DNA of 64,000 nucleotides from Bradyrhizobium sp. 149 (GTDB lineage Bacteria > Pseudomonadota > Alphaproteobacteria > Rhizobiales > Xanthobacteraceae). Both the position numbers and the translations under genes were made by a program. Location: positions 1,798,001 to 1,862,000 of the forward strand of contig NZ_JADPKK010000022.1 in NCBI RefSeq assembly GCF_023073915.1, in the 5' to 3' direction. Positions 18,231 through 27,144 of this stretch are shown one piece after another. The notes under the pieces were generated by a model, which had not been told where the DNA came from, did not search any database, and was given only the letters and a program-made list of their open reading frames with translations. Within the stretch, counting starts at the first letter, position 1; every line of letters begins with the position of its first letter.

Positions 18231-18704
18231 TCACGAAATCAGATCGGCCTTCATCATGGCGCGGATCGATTTCGGGATCGGCTGGGCGCGGCCGCCGCTG
18301 ATGAAGGCGACGCGCACTTCCGCTTTCACCAGCACGTCCTCAGCCCGACGCACCTCCTGCGCCAGCATGATGGAGGCGCCCTTCACGGCGACCGGCCAGG
18401 TCACGACGTCGAGCACGTCGTCCATCCGGGCAGGCTTGAGGAAATCGAGATGCATCGAGCGCACCACGAAGGCGAAGCCGGTATCTTCCGTCGCGGGCTG
18501 CTCGAACAAAGCCTGCTGCTCGGCACCCATCAGCCGCAGATGATTGGTCCGCCCGCGCTCCATGAAGCGCAGGTAATTGGCGTGATAGACGATGCCGGAA
18601 AAGTCGGTGTCCTCGTAATAGACACGGACCTGCATATGATGGCGGCCGTCGCGGATCTCGCCGTCGAGGTGAGCTGTCACGTTGCGAGCCTCTTCGCTTG
18701 TCAC
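18231..18704 (-). CDS. ybgC: YbgC-type acyl-CoA thioesterase
   Basis: A 157-residue hot-dog-fold protein. The catalytic motif YYEDTDFSGIVYHANYLRF (Asp, Tyr and His of the 4-hydroxybenzoyl-CoA thioesterase class) is at about residues 29-47, and the length fits the Tol-Pal-associated thioesterase. YbgC hydrolyses short acyl-CoA or acyl-ACP at the inner membrane. In many proteobacteria the tolQRAB-pal genes follow it; here a DUF1348 gene follows instead. Confidence 0.88.
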   Translation of the reverse strand: MTSEEARNVTAHLDGEIRDGRHHMQVRVYYEDTDFSGIVYHANYLRFMERGRTNHLRLMGAEQQALFEQPATEDTGFAFVVRSMHLDFLKPARMDDVLDVVTWPVAVKGASIMLAQEVRRAEDVLVKAEVRVAFISGGRAQPIPKSIRAMMKADLIS

Positions 18705-18747
18705 TCCGGTCCGTTCTGCGCAAAAAAGACCGGCCGCGCAAGCGCGG

Positions 18748-19665
18748 CTAGGCCACCGCCGGCCCCCGCCCCAGCGTCACCTCGACGATCTCCGGCGGCA
18801 CGCCGACGCGGACCGGCATGAGGCTGCAACCGAGGCCGCCGGAAATGATGACGTCGCATTTGAGCCGAAAGTGACCGTAGGCGAGCCGGAGGCCATGCTG
18901 CCGCGAAACGGCCGGCGACCAGCCGAGCAGGCGGACCTGGCCACCATGGGTGTGGCCGGACAGTTGCAACGCGACGCGCGCGGGCACGCGTGGCGCGATA
19001 TTGGGCTCATGCGCGAGCAGGATCACCGGCGCATCGTCGGTGATCTTGGCGAGCGTCGCGGCGAGATCGTCGGCACCGAAGCGCCCCGTTGTCCGGAAGC
19101 GCCGCGCCGGCAGAAAGGCGAGCTGATCGCCCAGGCCGGCGAGCCAGAATGGGCGGCCGTCCTTGGTGAGGCGCACGGCGTCGTTCTCGTAGACGGGAAT
19201 GCCGGCGGCCTCCAGCGCACGATGCGCGATCGTCGTCCCGTGCCCTGCCTGCTGCACGATCCTGTCGTCCCAATAATCGTGATTGCCCATGACGGCATGG
19301 ACGCCGAGCGGCGCTTTCAGGCCGGCCAGTACCTTGGCCCATTCGTTCGCCGGAATGATGCGCGTGACCTGGTGCAGGCCGGCGACATAGTCGCCGAGCA
19401 GCACGATGATATCCGCATTCAGTGCGTTGGTGCGATCGACGATGGCCTCGATCCGCTCCAGCGACATCCAGGGATCGCACGCATGGATGTCGGCGATCAC
19501 GGCGATCTTCAGCGGCAGATCCGCAGGCCATTGCCGCGGGGTCGGATGATAGCGGGTGACGCGAAGCCGCAGCACCGGCTCGACGCCGACGCTGTAGGCG
19601 GCGGTGGAGACGGCGAGCGCGGACAGGCCGCCGATGGAACGGATGAGATGACGGCGCGTGATCAT
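18748..19665 (-). CDS. Membrane-associated or exported metallophosphoesterase (YkuE/YaeI-like)
   Basis: A 305-residue calcineurin-like phosphoesterase. Metal motifs run in order: AVIADIHACD, GDYVAG, GNHDYWDD, HEPNIA and SGHTHGGQ. The N-terminus ITRRHLIRSIGGLSALAVS has twin arginines and a hydrophobic stretch, so Tat export or membrane anchoring is plausible. Related proteins act on lipid-linked substrates such as UDP-diacylglucosamine. It lies downstream of ruvB, separated by a 10-bp perfect dyad, and upstream of ybgC. Confidence 0.88.
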   Translation of the reverse strand: MITRRHLIRSIGGLSALAVSTAAYSVGVEPVLRLRVTRYHPTPRQWPADLPLKIAVIADIHACDPWMSLERIEAIVDRTNALNADIIVLLGDYVAGLHQVTRIIPANEWAKVLAGLKAPLGVHAVMGNHDYWDDRIVQQAGHGTTIAHRALEAAGIPVYENDAVRLTKDGRPFWLAGLGDQLAFLPARRFRTTGRFGADDLAATLAKITDDAPVILLAHEPNIAPRVPARVALQLSGHTHGGQVRLLGWSPAVSRQHGLRLAYGHFRLKCDVIISGGLGCSLMPVRVGVPPEIVEVTLGRGPAVA

Positions 19666-19725
19666 GGAAACTCGATCGTGATGCAGCTTCTTGATGCGAT
19701 CCGATTGGAGCGGAAATGGGGTGTG

Positions 19726-19748
19726 TTTGTGCAGACCCTCTGCACAAA
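19726..19748. promoter_or_regulatory. Perfect 10-bp inverted repeat between ruvB and the phosphoesterase gene
   Basis: TTTGTGCAGA and TCTGCACAAA form a perfect 10-bp dyad around a three-base spacer. There is no T-tract on the minus side after the stem, so it is not a classical terminator. It sits 61 bases upstream of the phosphoesterase start. A protein-binding operator or an mRNA-stabilising hairpin is equally possible. Confidence 0.5.
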
Positions 19749-19793
19749 ATTACCGAAAATTCATGACGGCCCGGGCACCCAGCATGGTGCAGG

Positions 19794-20846
19794 TCAGTCG
19801 TCGCTCTCGTCTGTGCCGAACAGGCCGAACTGTGCCGCCGCATCGCGCGAGGGCTCGCTGATGCCGAGATGCCGGAAGGCATGCGAGGTGAGCAGGCGGC
19901 CGCGCGGGGTGCGCTGCAGATAGCCGCACTGGATCAGATAGGGCTCGATAATGTCTTCGATCGCATCGCGCGGTTCGGACAGAGCGGCGGCCATCGTCTC
20001 GACGCCGACCGGACCGCCGCCATAGTTCTGCGCGATGGTCGTGAGGTAGCGGCGGTCCATTGCGTCGAGGCCAGCGGCGTCGACCTCGAGCGCGCTCAGC
20101 GCGTGATCGGCAATGTTGCGATCGATCTTGTCGGCATCGGCCGCCGAGGCAAAATCGCGCACGCGGCGCAACAGGCGGCCGGCGATGCGCGGCGTGCCGC
20201 GGGCGCGGCGCGCGATCTCGTTGGCGCCGTCCACGCTCATGCTGACATTGAGCACGCGGGCGCCACGGGTGACGATGCTCTCGAGCTCTTCGATCGTGTA
20301 GAAATTCAACCGGACCGGAATGCCGAAGCGGTCGCGCAACGGATTGGTGAGCAGGCCGGCGCGCGTGGTGGCGCCGACGAGGGTGAATTTCGACAGCTCG
20401 ATCTTGACCGAGCGCGCCGCCGGTCCCTCCCCGATGATGAGGTCGAGCTGAAAATCCTCCATCGCGGGATAGAGCACCTCTTCCACAGCGGGGCTGAGGC
20501 GATGGATCTCGTCGATGAACAGCACATCGCGCTCTTCGAGATTGGTGAGCAGCGCGGCAAGATCGCCAGCCTTGGCGATCACCGGGCCCGATGTGGCGCG
20601 AAAGCCGACGCCGAGTTCCTTGGCCACGATCTGCGCCAGCGTGGTCTTGCCGAGTCCCGGGGGACCTACGAACAGCACGTGATCCAGCGCCTCGCCGCGC
20701 TTGCGCGCCGCCTCGATGAAGATCGAGAGGTTCTTGCGCGCCTGCTGCTGGCCGACGAAGTCGGACAGCGATTGCGGGCGAAGCGCGGTGTCGCCGACAT
20801 CATCGCTGCGGCGCTCGGGCGTGACCATGCGGGGGGGAGTGTTCAT
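19794..20846 (-). CDS. ruvB: Holliday junction branch migration ATPase RuvB
   Basis: A 350-residue AAA+ motor of standard length. Walker A is GPPGLGKTT, Walker B is VLFIDEIHRL, and the sensor regions ATTRAGLLTNPLRDRFG and RGTPRIAGRLLRRVRDF are textbook RuvB. It drives branch migration of Holliday junctions with RuvA. The start MNTPPRMVTPERR overlaps the stop of an intervening membrane-protein gene by four bases. Confidence 0.98.
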   Translation of the reverse strand: MNTPPRMVTPERRSDDVGDTALRPQSLSDFVGQQQARKNLSIFIEAARKRGEALDHVLFVGPPGLGKTTLAQIVAKELGVGFRATSGPVIAKAGDLAALLTNLEERDVLFIDEIHRLSPAVEEVLYPAMEDFQLDLIIGEGPAARSVKIELSKFTLVGATTRAGLLTNPLRDRFGIPVRLNFYTIEELESIVTRGARVLNVSMSVDGANEIARRARGTPRIAGRLLRRVRDFASAADADKIDRNIADHALSALEVDAAGLDAMDRRYLTTIAQNYGGGPVGVETMAAALSEPRDAIEDIIEPYLIQCGYLQRTPRGRLLTSHAFRHLGISEPSRDAAAQFGLFGTDESDD

Positions 20847-21373
20847 GCGCGCAGAATAACACGGTGCAGCGGTTTCGCGAGCCACCAGCACAGGCTGGCC
20901 GGGATGACGGCGACGATGGCGAGCATGGCGGAAAGCTTCAGCGCTTCAGGCGCGGAACCGACAGTCGGCAAGATCACCGCCGAGGTTTCGGAGGGAACAA
21001 CGAACATGCCAAACACAACGAAACCGACGGCCGCCACGGCCGCGGCAAGCCAAGCCATCCAGATCATGTTGAGATCGGCGTAGACCGCGGCCAGCGCGAA
21101 TATCAAGCCGGCGGCGACTGCGGGAAGGAACGAGGCGAGCATCGTGGCAATGGCCAGCAGCACGATTGCGATCGAAACCAGGGCGCGCAGCGCCTCCAGC
21201 TCGAGGAGCGCAAGAAACAGCTGCAGCACCGCGGCACCGAGCGCCGTCACCGTCACCGAAACCAGCGCGGCGATCGTCAGCGGCCCGACAACAGAGAAGA
21301 TCACGACGATACCGGCTACCCGCGAAAGGCGACGAAAAAGAACGGCGACGGGATGGGCGCGGACCGCGCTCAC
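20843..21373 (-). CDS. Hypothetical integral membrane protein inserted between ruvA and ruvB
   Basis: A 176-residue protein that is almost entirely hydrophobic, with about five or six predicted TM segments and a basic first 18 residues (RAHPVAVLFRRLSR). I do not recognise the family. It starts with GTG overlapping the ruvA stop (GTGA), and its own stop overlaps the ruvB ATG, so it is translationally built into the ruv operon. Nothing in the sequence ties it mechanistically to recombination. Confidence 0.75.
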   Translation of the reverse strand: MSAVRAHPVAVLFRRLSRVAGIVVIFSVVGPLTIAALVSVTVTALGAAVLQLFLALLELEALRALVSIAIVLLAIATMLASFLPAVAAGLIFALAAVYADLNMIWMAWLAAAVAAVGFVVFGMFVVPSETSAVILPTVGSAPEALKLSAMLAIVAVIPASLCWWLAKPLHRVILRA

Positions 21374-21987
21374 TTCGACAGCTCCTTCAGACCTAGGCGA
21401 ATGAGCTGCGCGGTCTCGGCGCTCTCGCCCGCGCTACGCGAGGCCGATGCAATCGCCGCGGCGGCCTGCGGCTGGCCGTAGCCGAGATTGACCAGCGCGG
21501 AGATCGCATCCGCCACCGGCCGCGGCGCGCGCTGGTCGTCGATGGCGCCGGCGAGGTGCACGACGGCCGGATCGACATTGGAGAAGGCCGGCGCCTTGTC
21601 CTTCAACTCGGTAACGATGCGCTCGGCGACCTTGGGGCCGACGCCCGGCGTGCGCGCCACCGCAGCCTTGTCGCGCAATGCGATGGCGTTGGCGAGATCG
21701 GAAGGAGCCAGCGTGCCGAGCACGGCGAGCGCGACCTTGGCGCCGACGCCCTGCACCGTCTGGAGCAGGCGAAACCATTCGCGTTCCTGGTCGGTGCGGA
21801 AGCCGAACAGCTTGATCTGGTCCTCGCGCACATAGGTCTCGATCGACAGCACGGCGGCCTCGCCCGGCGACGGCAGATGCTGCAGTGTGCGCGTCGAGCA
21901 ATGCACCTGATAACCGACACCGCCGACGTCGAGAATGACGAAATCCTCACCGTAGGAATCGATCAGGCCCTTGAGCTTGCCGATCAT
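21370..21987 (-). CDS. ruvA: Holliday junction DNA-binding protein RuvA
   Basis: A 205-residue protein. The OB-fold start MIGKLKGLIDSYGEDFVILD, the two helix-hairpin-helix motifs (LLQTVQGVGAKVALAVLG and TPGVGPKVAERIVTELK) and the C-terminal domain III (ISALVNLGYGQPQAAAAI) are all present. It binds four-way junctions as a tetramer and recruits RuvB. It overlaps ruvC by four bases. Confidence 0.98.
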   Translation of the reverse strand: MIGKLKGLIDSYGEDFVILDVGGVGYQVHCSTRTLQHLPSPGEAAVLSIETYVREDQIKLFGFRTDQEREWFRLLQTVQGVGAKVALAVLGTLAPSDLANAIALRDKAAVARTPGVGPKVAERIVTELKDKAPAFSNVDPAVVHLAGAIDDQRAPRPVADAISALVNLGYGQPQAAAAIASASRSAGESAETAQLIRLGLKELSK

Positions 21988-22511
21988 AACCCCGCCACCT
22001 TCAACCTGAGCGCCGTGCTCTGGCGATGATGGGCGTGGGTGATGGCGATGGCGAGCGCGTCGGCGGCGTCCGCGGACGGCGGATCGGCTTTGGGCAGCAA
22101 AATCTTGAGCATCATCGCGATCTGATGCTTGTCGGCATGGCCGGCGCCGACCACCGTCTTCTTCACCTGGTTCGGTGCGTATTCGGCGACACTGATGCCG
22201 AACATCGCGGGCGCGAGCATGGCAACGCCGCGGGCCTGGCCGAGCTTCAGCGTCGCGACGCCATCCTTGTTGACGAAAGTCTGCTCGACCGCGGCTTCCA
22301 TCGGCTTGTGACCGGACAGGACGGCGGCGAGCCCCTCATGGATCGCGAGCAGCCGGCTCGCCAGCGGCAAATCGTCCGGCGGCTCCACCGAGCCGCAGGC
22401 GACGTAGATCAGGCGGTTGCCCTCGGCCTCGATCACGCCCCAACCGGTGCGGCGCAGGCCAGGGTCGATGCCGATGATGCGAACGGGGCCACGAATCGGG
22501 AGCGTCGTCAT
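21984..22511 (-). CDS. ruvC: Holliday junction resolvase RuvC
   Basis: A 175-residue nuclease. The first acidic residue is in IIGIDPGLRRTGWGVIE, the second in the MEAAVEQTFVNKD segment, and the C-terminal acidic pair is in SADAADALAIAITHAH. It cleaves junctions processed by RuvAB. It is the first gene of the ruvC-ruvA-membrane protein-ruvB chain and follows the YebC-family gene by 70 bases. Confidence 0.98.
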   Translation of the reverse strand: MTTLPIRGPVRIIGIDPGLRRTGWGVIEAEGNRLIYVACGSVEPPDDLPLASRLLAIHEGLAAVLSGHKPMEAAVEQTFVNKDGVATLKLGQARGVAMLAPAMFGISVAEYAPNQVKKTVVGAGHADKHQIAMMLKILLPKADPPSADAADALAIAITHAHHRQSTALRLKVAGL

Positions 22512-22581
22512 GGGCCAGTGATAGCGGCTGGCCGCCGTGGGGGAAACAGAAACAGAACGGAAGTAACAGGGGAAGTGGCCC

Positions 22582-23328
22582 CTACCCGCCCATCTTCGCC
22601 ATCAACGCGTCCGATACCTCGAAATTGGCGTAGACGTGCTGGACGTCGTCGTGCTCGTTGAGCAGGTCCATCAGCTTCAACAACTTCTCGCCGGTCTCGT
22701 CGTCGACCGCGATCGTGTTCTGCGGCTTCCAGATCAGCGCGGCCTTGCGCGGCTCTCCGAACTTGACTTCCAGCGCCTTGGCAACGTCGCGATAGCCTTC
22801 GGTCGAGGCGTAGATCTCGTGGCCGCCTTCACTCGATACCACGTCGTCTGCGCCGGCCTCGATCGCTGCATCCAGCACCGCATCGTCGGAGGCGACGCCG
22901 CGGTCGTATTCGATGATGCCGGTGCGGTCGAACATGAAGGAGACCGAGCCGGTTTCGCCTAGATTGCCGCCGGACTTGGTGAAGAAGGAGCGGATGTCGG
23001 AAGCGGCGCGGTTGCGATTGTCGGTCAGCGCCTCGACGATGACGGCGACGCCGCCGGGGCCGTAACCCTCGTAGCGGATCTCGTCGTAGTTCTCGCCGTC
23101 ACTGCCGAGCGCCTTCTTGACGGCGCGCTCGATATTGTCCTTCGGCATGTTCTCCTGGCGCGCCGCGATGATGGCCGCACGCAGGCGCGGGTTCATGTTG
23201 GGGTCGGGCGTCCCCAGCTTGGCCGCGACGGTGATTTCCCGCGCCAGCTTGCCGAACAGTTTCGACTTCTGGGCATCCTGCCGCCCCTTGCGGTGCATGA
23301 TGTTCTTGAATTGGGAATGTCCGGCCAT
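22582..23328 (-). CDS. YebC/PmpR-family regulatory protein
   Basis: A 248-residue protein of standard length beginning MAGHSQFKNIMHRKGRQDAQ, the nearly invariant YebC start. PKDNIERAVKKALG and GYGPGGVAVIVEALTDN are diagnostic. Family members act as transcription regulators or as translation factors that relieve ribosome stalling at proline tracts. It is usually linked to ruvC, as here. Confidence 0.96.
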   Translation of the reverse strand: MAGHSQFKNIMHRKGRQDAQKSKLFGKLAREITVAAKLGTPDPNMNPRLRAAIIAARQENMPKDNIERAVKKALGSDGENYDEIRYEGYGPGGVAVIVEALTDNRNRAASDIRSFFTKSGGNLGETGSVSFMFDRTGIIEYDRGVASDDAVLDAAIEAGADDVVSSEGGHEIYASTEGYRDVAKALEVKFGEPRKAALIWKPQNTIAVDDETGEKLLKLMDLLNEHDDVQHVYANFEVSDALMAKMGG

Positions 23329-23528
23329 GCGTGATCTTCTCTAGGGAGCGCCAAGGTGAGCGTGGGAAGCGCGGCCTTATAGGCCGCCACCCCACCGGAA
23401 AGAAAGAGGCTCTACGACTTTAAGGTAACACCGTACTGGGTCGTGCCTAGATGGCAGGCACCGTTAACCCTGATTTCATTCCAGCCTGCGAAAATAGCGC
23501 CCGACCGTCCCCCGACAAGAGAGACCTG

Positions 23529-25277
23529 ATGGCGTTCGGACTATTTCGGAAGCGTCTGCCGGACATGGCCGCAACTGCGGCAGCCCCGCAGGCTGCGCAG
23601 CAGGTGGCCAATTCCGAGCCTGCCGCCGCCGCCGAAGGCGATTCCGCCAAGGAAATCCTGGAACTGCTGGAACTTGAGCTCGGCGCCATGATTCGCCAGC
23701 TCGAGCGCGCCGCCAATTCGGTGGCCGGCGGCGCCGAGGCGACCGCCACGACGCTTGCCGCCATTCGCGACCGCACCGACGCCCTGACCGGCCGGACCAA
23801 CGCCGCGCAATCGAACGCCTCCACCTTCGCCCATGCCGCCGACAAATTCACCCAGTCGGCGCTGGGCATCGGGGCGCAGGTTCGCGAGGCCGGCAAGCTC
23901 GCCGATGAGGCCAGCGCCGCGGCGCAGGAAGCCCGCGCCAATGTCGATCGCTTGCGCGAATCCTCGGCCGCCATCGGCAACGTCGTCAATCTGATCGCAC
24001 AGATCGCGCGGCAGACGACGCTGCTCGCGCTCAACTCGACCATCGAGGCCGCGCGCGCCGGCGCTGCGGGAAGAGGCTTTGCGGTCGTCGCCACCGAGGT
24101 CAAGGCACTGGCGGTGCAGACCCAAGGCGCGACGGAGGAGATCACCAAAAAGATCGACGCGCTCCAGCGCGACGCCGCCGGCTCCGCGGATGCGGTGCAC
24201 CGTATCTCGCAGGCGATCGAGGCCATCCGCCCGGTCTTCGAGACCGTCAACGGCGCGGTCGCCGAACAGAACGCCACCACCAGCGAAGTCTCCGGCAACG
24301 CGACAAGTGCGTCCGAGTTCATCATCTCGGTCGGCGAAAGCGCAGCCGAGATCGATGCTGCGACCAAGGCGGCCGAAAGCCACGGCGAGAATGTCGCGAG
24401 CGCAGGCAAGGCCGTGACAGCCTTCGCACAGAAACTGAAATCGCGCTGCGCCGTGCTGCTGCGCCAGAGCGAGCATGACGACCGCCGCAAGACCGAGCGG
24501 CTGCCCTGCCATCTCAAGCTCGAAACCGCCCGCGGGGTGCTGCCGGTCTACGAGATATCGATGGACGGCGTGCTGATCGGCGGCGCAGACGCGGGCCGGC
24601 TTGCATCGCAAGCAACGATCGAAGGCATCCTCGAACACGTCGGGGCCTGCCGGCTGCGCGTGGTCGAGCAATCCAAGGCCGGGGCCCGCGCGCAATTCGT
24701 CAACCCCGACGCCGCGCTCAAAGAGAAGATCGAGGACCGGCTCTGGTCCATCCACGAAGAAAACACGGAGTTCGTCACCCGCGCCATGGAGGCGGGTAAC
24801 GCGCTGACCGGGATCTTCGAGCAGGCAGTTGCACGCCGCGATATCGGGATCGACGACCTCTTCGACACTGATTATGCCGAAATCGCCGGAACCAATCCGC
24901 AGCAATACCGCACCAGATATCTGGACTGGGCCGACCGCGCGCTGCCGCCGTTCCAGGAAGCCTTTCTGGCAAAGGACCCGCGCATGGCGTTCTGCGCCAT
25001 GGTCGATCGCAACGGCTTCCTGCCGGTGCACAACAAGATCTATTCGCATCCACAGCGGCCGGGCGATGCCGCCTGGAACACGGCCAACAGCCGCAACCGG
25101 CGGATCTTCAACGATCCGGCGGGGTTGGCCGCCGCGCACAACCTGCGCTCGTACCTGGTCCAGAGCTATGCGCGCGACATGGGCAATGGGAATACGGTGA
25201 TGATGCGCGAGATCGACGTCCCGATCCGCGTGCAAGGCCGGCACTGGGGCGGATTCAGGACGGCCTACAAGCTCTAG
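23529..25277 (+). CDS. Soluble methyl-accepting chemotaxis protein with PilZ-like and C-terminal sensor domains
   Basis: A 582-residue protein with no transmembrane segment. Residues 40-310 are the coiled-coil signalling domain, with the conserved tip ARQTTLLALNSTIEAARAG near 160 and GRGFAVVATEVKALA. Residues 319-350 look PilZ-like (RRKTER, then YEISMDGVLIGG in place of D/NxSxxG). Residues about 440-582 form a cytoplasmic sensor region containing DRNGFLPVHN, NSRNRRIF and MMREIDVPI. This reverses the usual sensor-first order. The start MAFGLFRKRLPD was preferred over an upstream in-frame codon. A second such receptor gene follows. Confidence 0.85.
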   Translation: MAFGLFRKRLPDMAATAAAPQAAQQVANSEPAAAAEGDSAKEILELLELELGAMIRQLERAANSVAGGAEATATTLAAIRDRTDALTGRTNAAQSNASTFAHAADKFTQSALGIGAQVREAGKLADEASAAAQEARANVDRLRESSAAIGNVVNLIAQIARQTTLLALNSTIEAARAGAAGRGFAVVATEVKALAVQTQGATEEITKKIDALQRDAAGSADAVHRISQAIEAIRPVFETVNGAVAEQNATTSEVSGNATSASEFIISVGESAAEIDAATKAAESHGENVASAGKAVTAFAQKLKSRCAVLLRQSEHDDRRKTERLPCHLKLETARGVLPVYEISMDGVLIGGADAGRLASQATIEGILEHVGACRLRVVEQSKAGARAQFVNPDAALKEKIEDRLWSIHEENTEFVTRAMEAGNALTGIFEQAVARRDIGIDDLFDTDYAEIAGTNPQQYRTRYLDWADRALPPFQEAFLAKDPRMAFCAMVDRNGFLPVHNKIYSHPQRPGDAAWNTANSRNRRIFNDPAGLAAAHNLRSYLVQSYARDMGNGNTVMMREIDVPIRVQGRHWGGFRTAYKL

Positions 25278-25386
25278 TGCGCGCTCAGGCAAGACATCAA
25301 AGCGCGAATCACCTCTTAAGACAGGAATTGGAATGGGAATGCCGCGGAGAGCCGGCGAACGGCTCTGACTGGAGGACTCTCAAGAC

Positions 25387-26811
25387 ATGTCCGTCGTACA
25401 ACTTGCAGTACTGGACACCGGCTCCAACCGAGCGCTCGCCGAACACCTGATCGACCAGCTCGCGGACCGCATCGGCGGCCTCGGCGTGGAGCTCGCCGAC
25501 ATCGCCGGCAACGTCCAGGAAGTCGCGAGCCGCGTCGCGAGCCAGTCGGAACGGTTTCATCATCTCCAGGAAACCGCCGAGACGATGGTCTCGGCCAACC
25601 ACGACATCGCCAATGCGTCACAGGCGGTGCAAACGACCACGTCGGCGGCGGTCGGCGAGATCGCGCAGTCGCGCAATGCCGTCGACACTGCGGTCAACCA
25701 CATTTCCGAACTCGTCGCAGCCGTCGAACGCATCGAGGCGCGCTTGAGCGCCGTCGGCTCGGCGCTGGCGCAGGTGGCAAAGGTGTCCGGCTCGATCGAG
25801 GCGATCGCGAAGCAGACCAATCTGCTCGCGCTCAATGCCACCATCGAGGCGGCACGCGCGGGCGATGCCGGGCGCGGCTTCGCGGTGGTCGCAAGCGAGG
25901 TCAAGAACCTCGCGGAGGCCACCCGTCAGGCCACGCACCAGATCTCCGACACCGTGCGCGATCTCGACGGTCAGATCGAAGGCCTGATCGGGGAGAGCAG
26001 CGACGCTTCGCAGCGCGCAAAGACTGCCGGCGAGGGCGCCCAGCAGATCTCCGGCATCATCTCGCGGGTCCAGCAGGGCTTCGCCTCCGTGGAAGCGGAG
26101 ATCGGCAGCGTCACGCGCGCGGCGACCTCCAATCTCGGACACTGCGACACGGTCATCAGCGAGCTCAACGAGCTCGCCAGGGGCGTCGACCTCTCCTCGC
26201 GCGATCTCAAGAACGCCGATCAGCGCGTGACCAAACTGCTCGACACGTCCGAAGGACTGATCGCCCTGATCGCCGACAGCGGCGTCGAGACCTCGGATGC
26301 GCCGCTGATCCGAATCGTCGTCGAGACCGCAAAGCGAATCTCGAACGAGTTCGAAGCCGCGATCGACCGCGGCGAGATGACGCTCGCCCGGTTCATGGAC
26401 GAGAACTACCGGGAAATCCCCGGCACCGATCCCAAGCAGTACAACACTGACTATGTCGAGTTCACCGACCGCGTGCTGCCGGCGATCCAGGACCCGATCC
26501 AGAAATCCGATCCCCGCATCGTGTTCTGCGTGGCCTGGGCCAAGGGCGGCTATCTGCCGACGCACAACCCGAACTACCGCCTGCCGCAGGGCAAGGACCC
26601 GGTCTGGAATAATGCGAATTGCCGCAACCGCCGCCTGTTCACCGATCGCGCGGTGCAGAAGGTCGCGGCCAACACCAAGCCGTTCCTGCTCCAGACCTAT
26701 CGCCGCGACATGGGCGGCGGGCAATTCGTGCTGATGAAGGATCTGTCGTCACCGATCATGATCCGCAGCAAGCACTGGGGCGCCTTCCGGATGGGCTTCC
26801 GGCAGAGCTGA
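25387..26811 (+). CDS. Soluble methyl-accepting chemotaxis protein with C-terminal sensor domain
   Basis: A 474-residue paralogue of the preceding receptor, also without TM segments. The signalling tip AKQTNLLALNATIEAARAG is near residue 142. The C-terminal 140 residues match the neighbour's last domain: YREIPGTDPKQYNTDY, KGGYLPTHN, NCRNRRLFTD, FVLMKDLSSPI, HWGAFRMGF. The PilZ-like linker is missing. The ATG at 25387 has a GGAGG site 11 bases upstream. The 109-base gap to the first receptor gene suggests tandem duplication with separate control. Confidence 0.88.
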   Translation: MSVVQLAVLDTGSNRALAEHLIDQLADRIGGLGVELADIAGNVQEVASRVASQSERFHHLQETAETMVSANHDIANASQAVQTTTSAAVGEIAQSRNAVDTAVNHISELVAAVERIEARLSAVGSALAQVAKVSGSIEAIAKQTNLLALNATIEAARAGDAGRGFAVVASEVKNLAEATRQATHQISDTVRDLDGQIEGLIGESSDASQRAKTAGEGAQQISGIISRVQQGFASVEAEIGSVTRAATSNLGHCDTVISELNELARGVDLSSRDLKNADQRVTKLLDTSEGLIALIADSGVETSDAPLIRIVVETAKRISNEFEAAIDRGEMTLARFMDENYREIPGTDPKQYNTDYVEFTDRVLPAIQDPIQKSDPRIVFCVAWAKGGYLPTHNPNYRLPQGKDPVWNNANCRNRRLFTDRAVQKVAANTKPFLLQTYRRDMGGGQFVLMKDLSSPIMIRSKHWGAFRMGFRQS

Positions 26812-26867
26812 CGATCGTCGCGACGCGCCTGCCGCGACGGCGCTCTGGCGTCCCTGAATCAAAAAAG

Positions 26868-27056
26868 CTCGAAAACAACCCCATGCACAGTAGCCGGGGC
26901 GAGTGGAATCAAGGGCTTAGGCATGGGCGCCTGACCCGAGATGAAATCAGACGCGATCGGCTGTCCACGCTTCGCCTCTCCCGACCGGGATAGGTGCTTC
27001 GCCTGCCGGGCGCATACCGATGCGACCAACAGTTGAACCGTCGGGCAAAACAGGCG
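26868..27056. repeat. Dispersed repeat, copy A (28-base identical core at 26870-26897)
   Basis: The core (CGAAAACAACCCCATGCACA then GTAGCCGG) recurs identically at 49868-49895. The flanks also match in part: an AATCAA-x-GGCTTA-x-GC tract follows both. Further along this copy, TTGAACCGTCGGGCAAAACA (27032-27051) is another phrase I associate with the same Bradyrhizobium repeat. The 333-base gap between the receptor and phosphodiesterase genes holds nothing else I can identify. Confidence 0.65.
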
Positions 27057-27144
27057 CATACTGCTAATATTCAGAAATCACAGCGCCCCTGCAGGGTCGT
27101 CCGCGGCGAAGGCCGGGACGACACTCAGTGTGGCGCGGCGCTGC

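Noticed and set aside
23541..25292. Long minus-strand open frame opposite the first chemoreceptor gene
   Set aside because: Antisense shadow; the plus strand encodes a clear MCP signalling domain.
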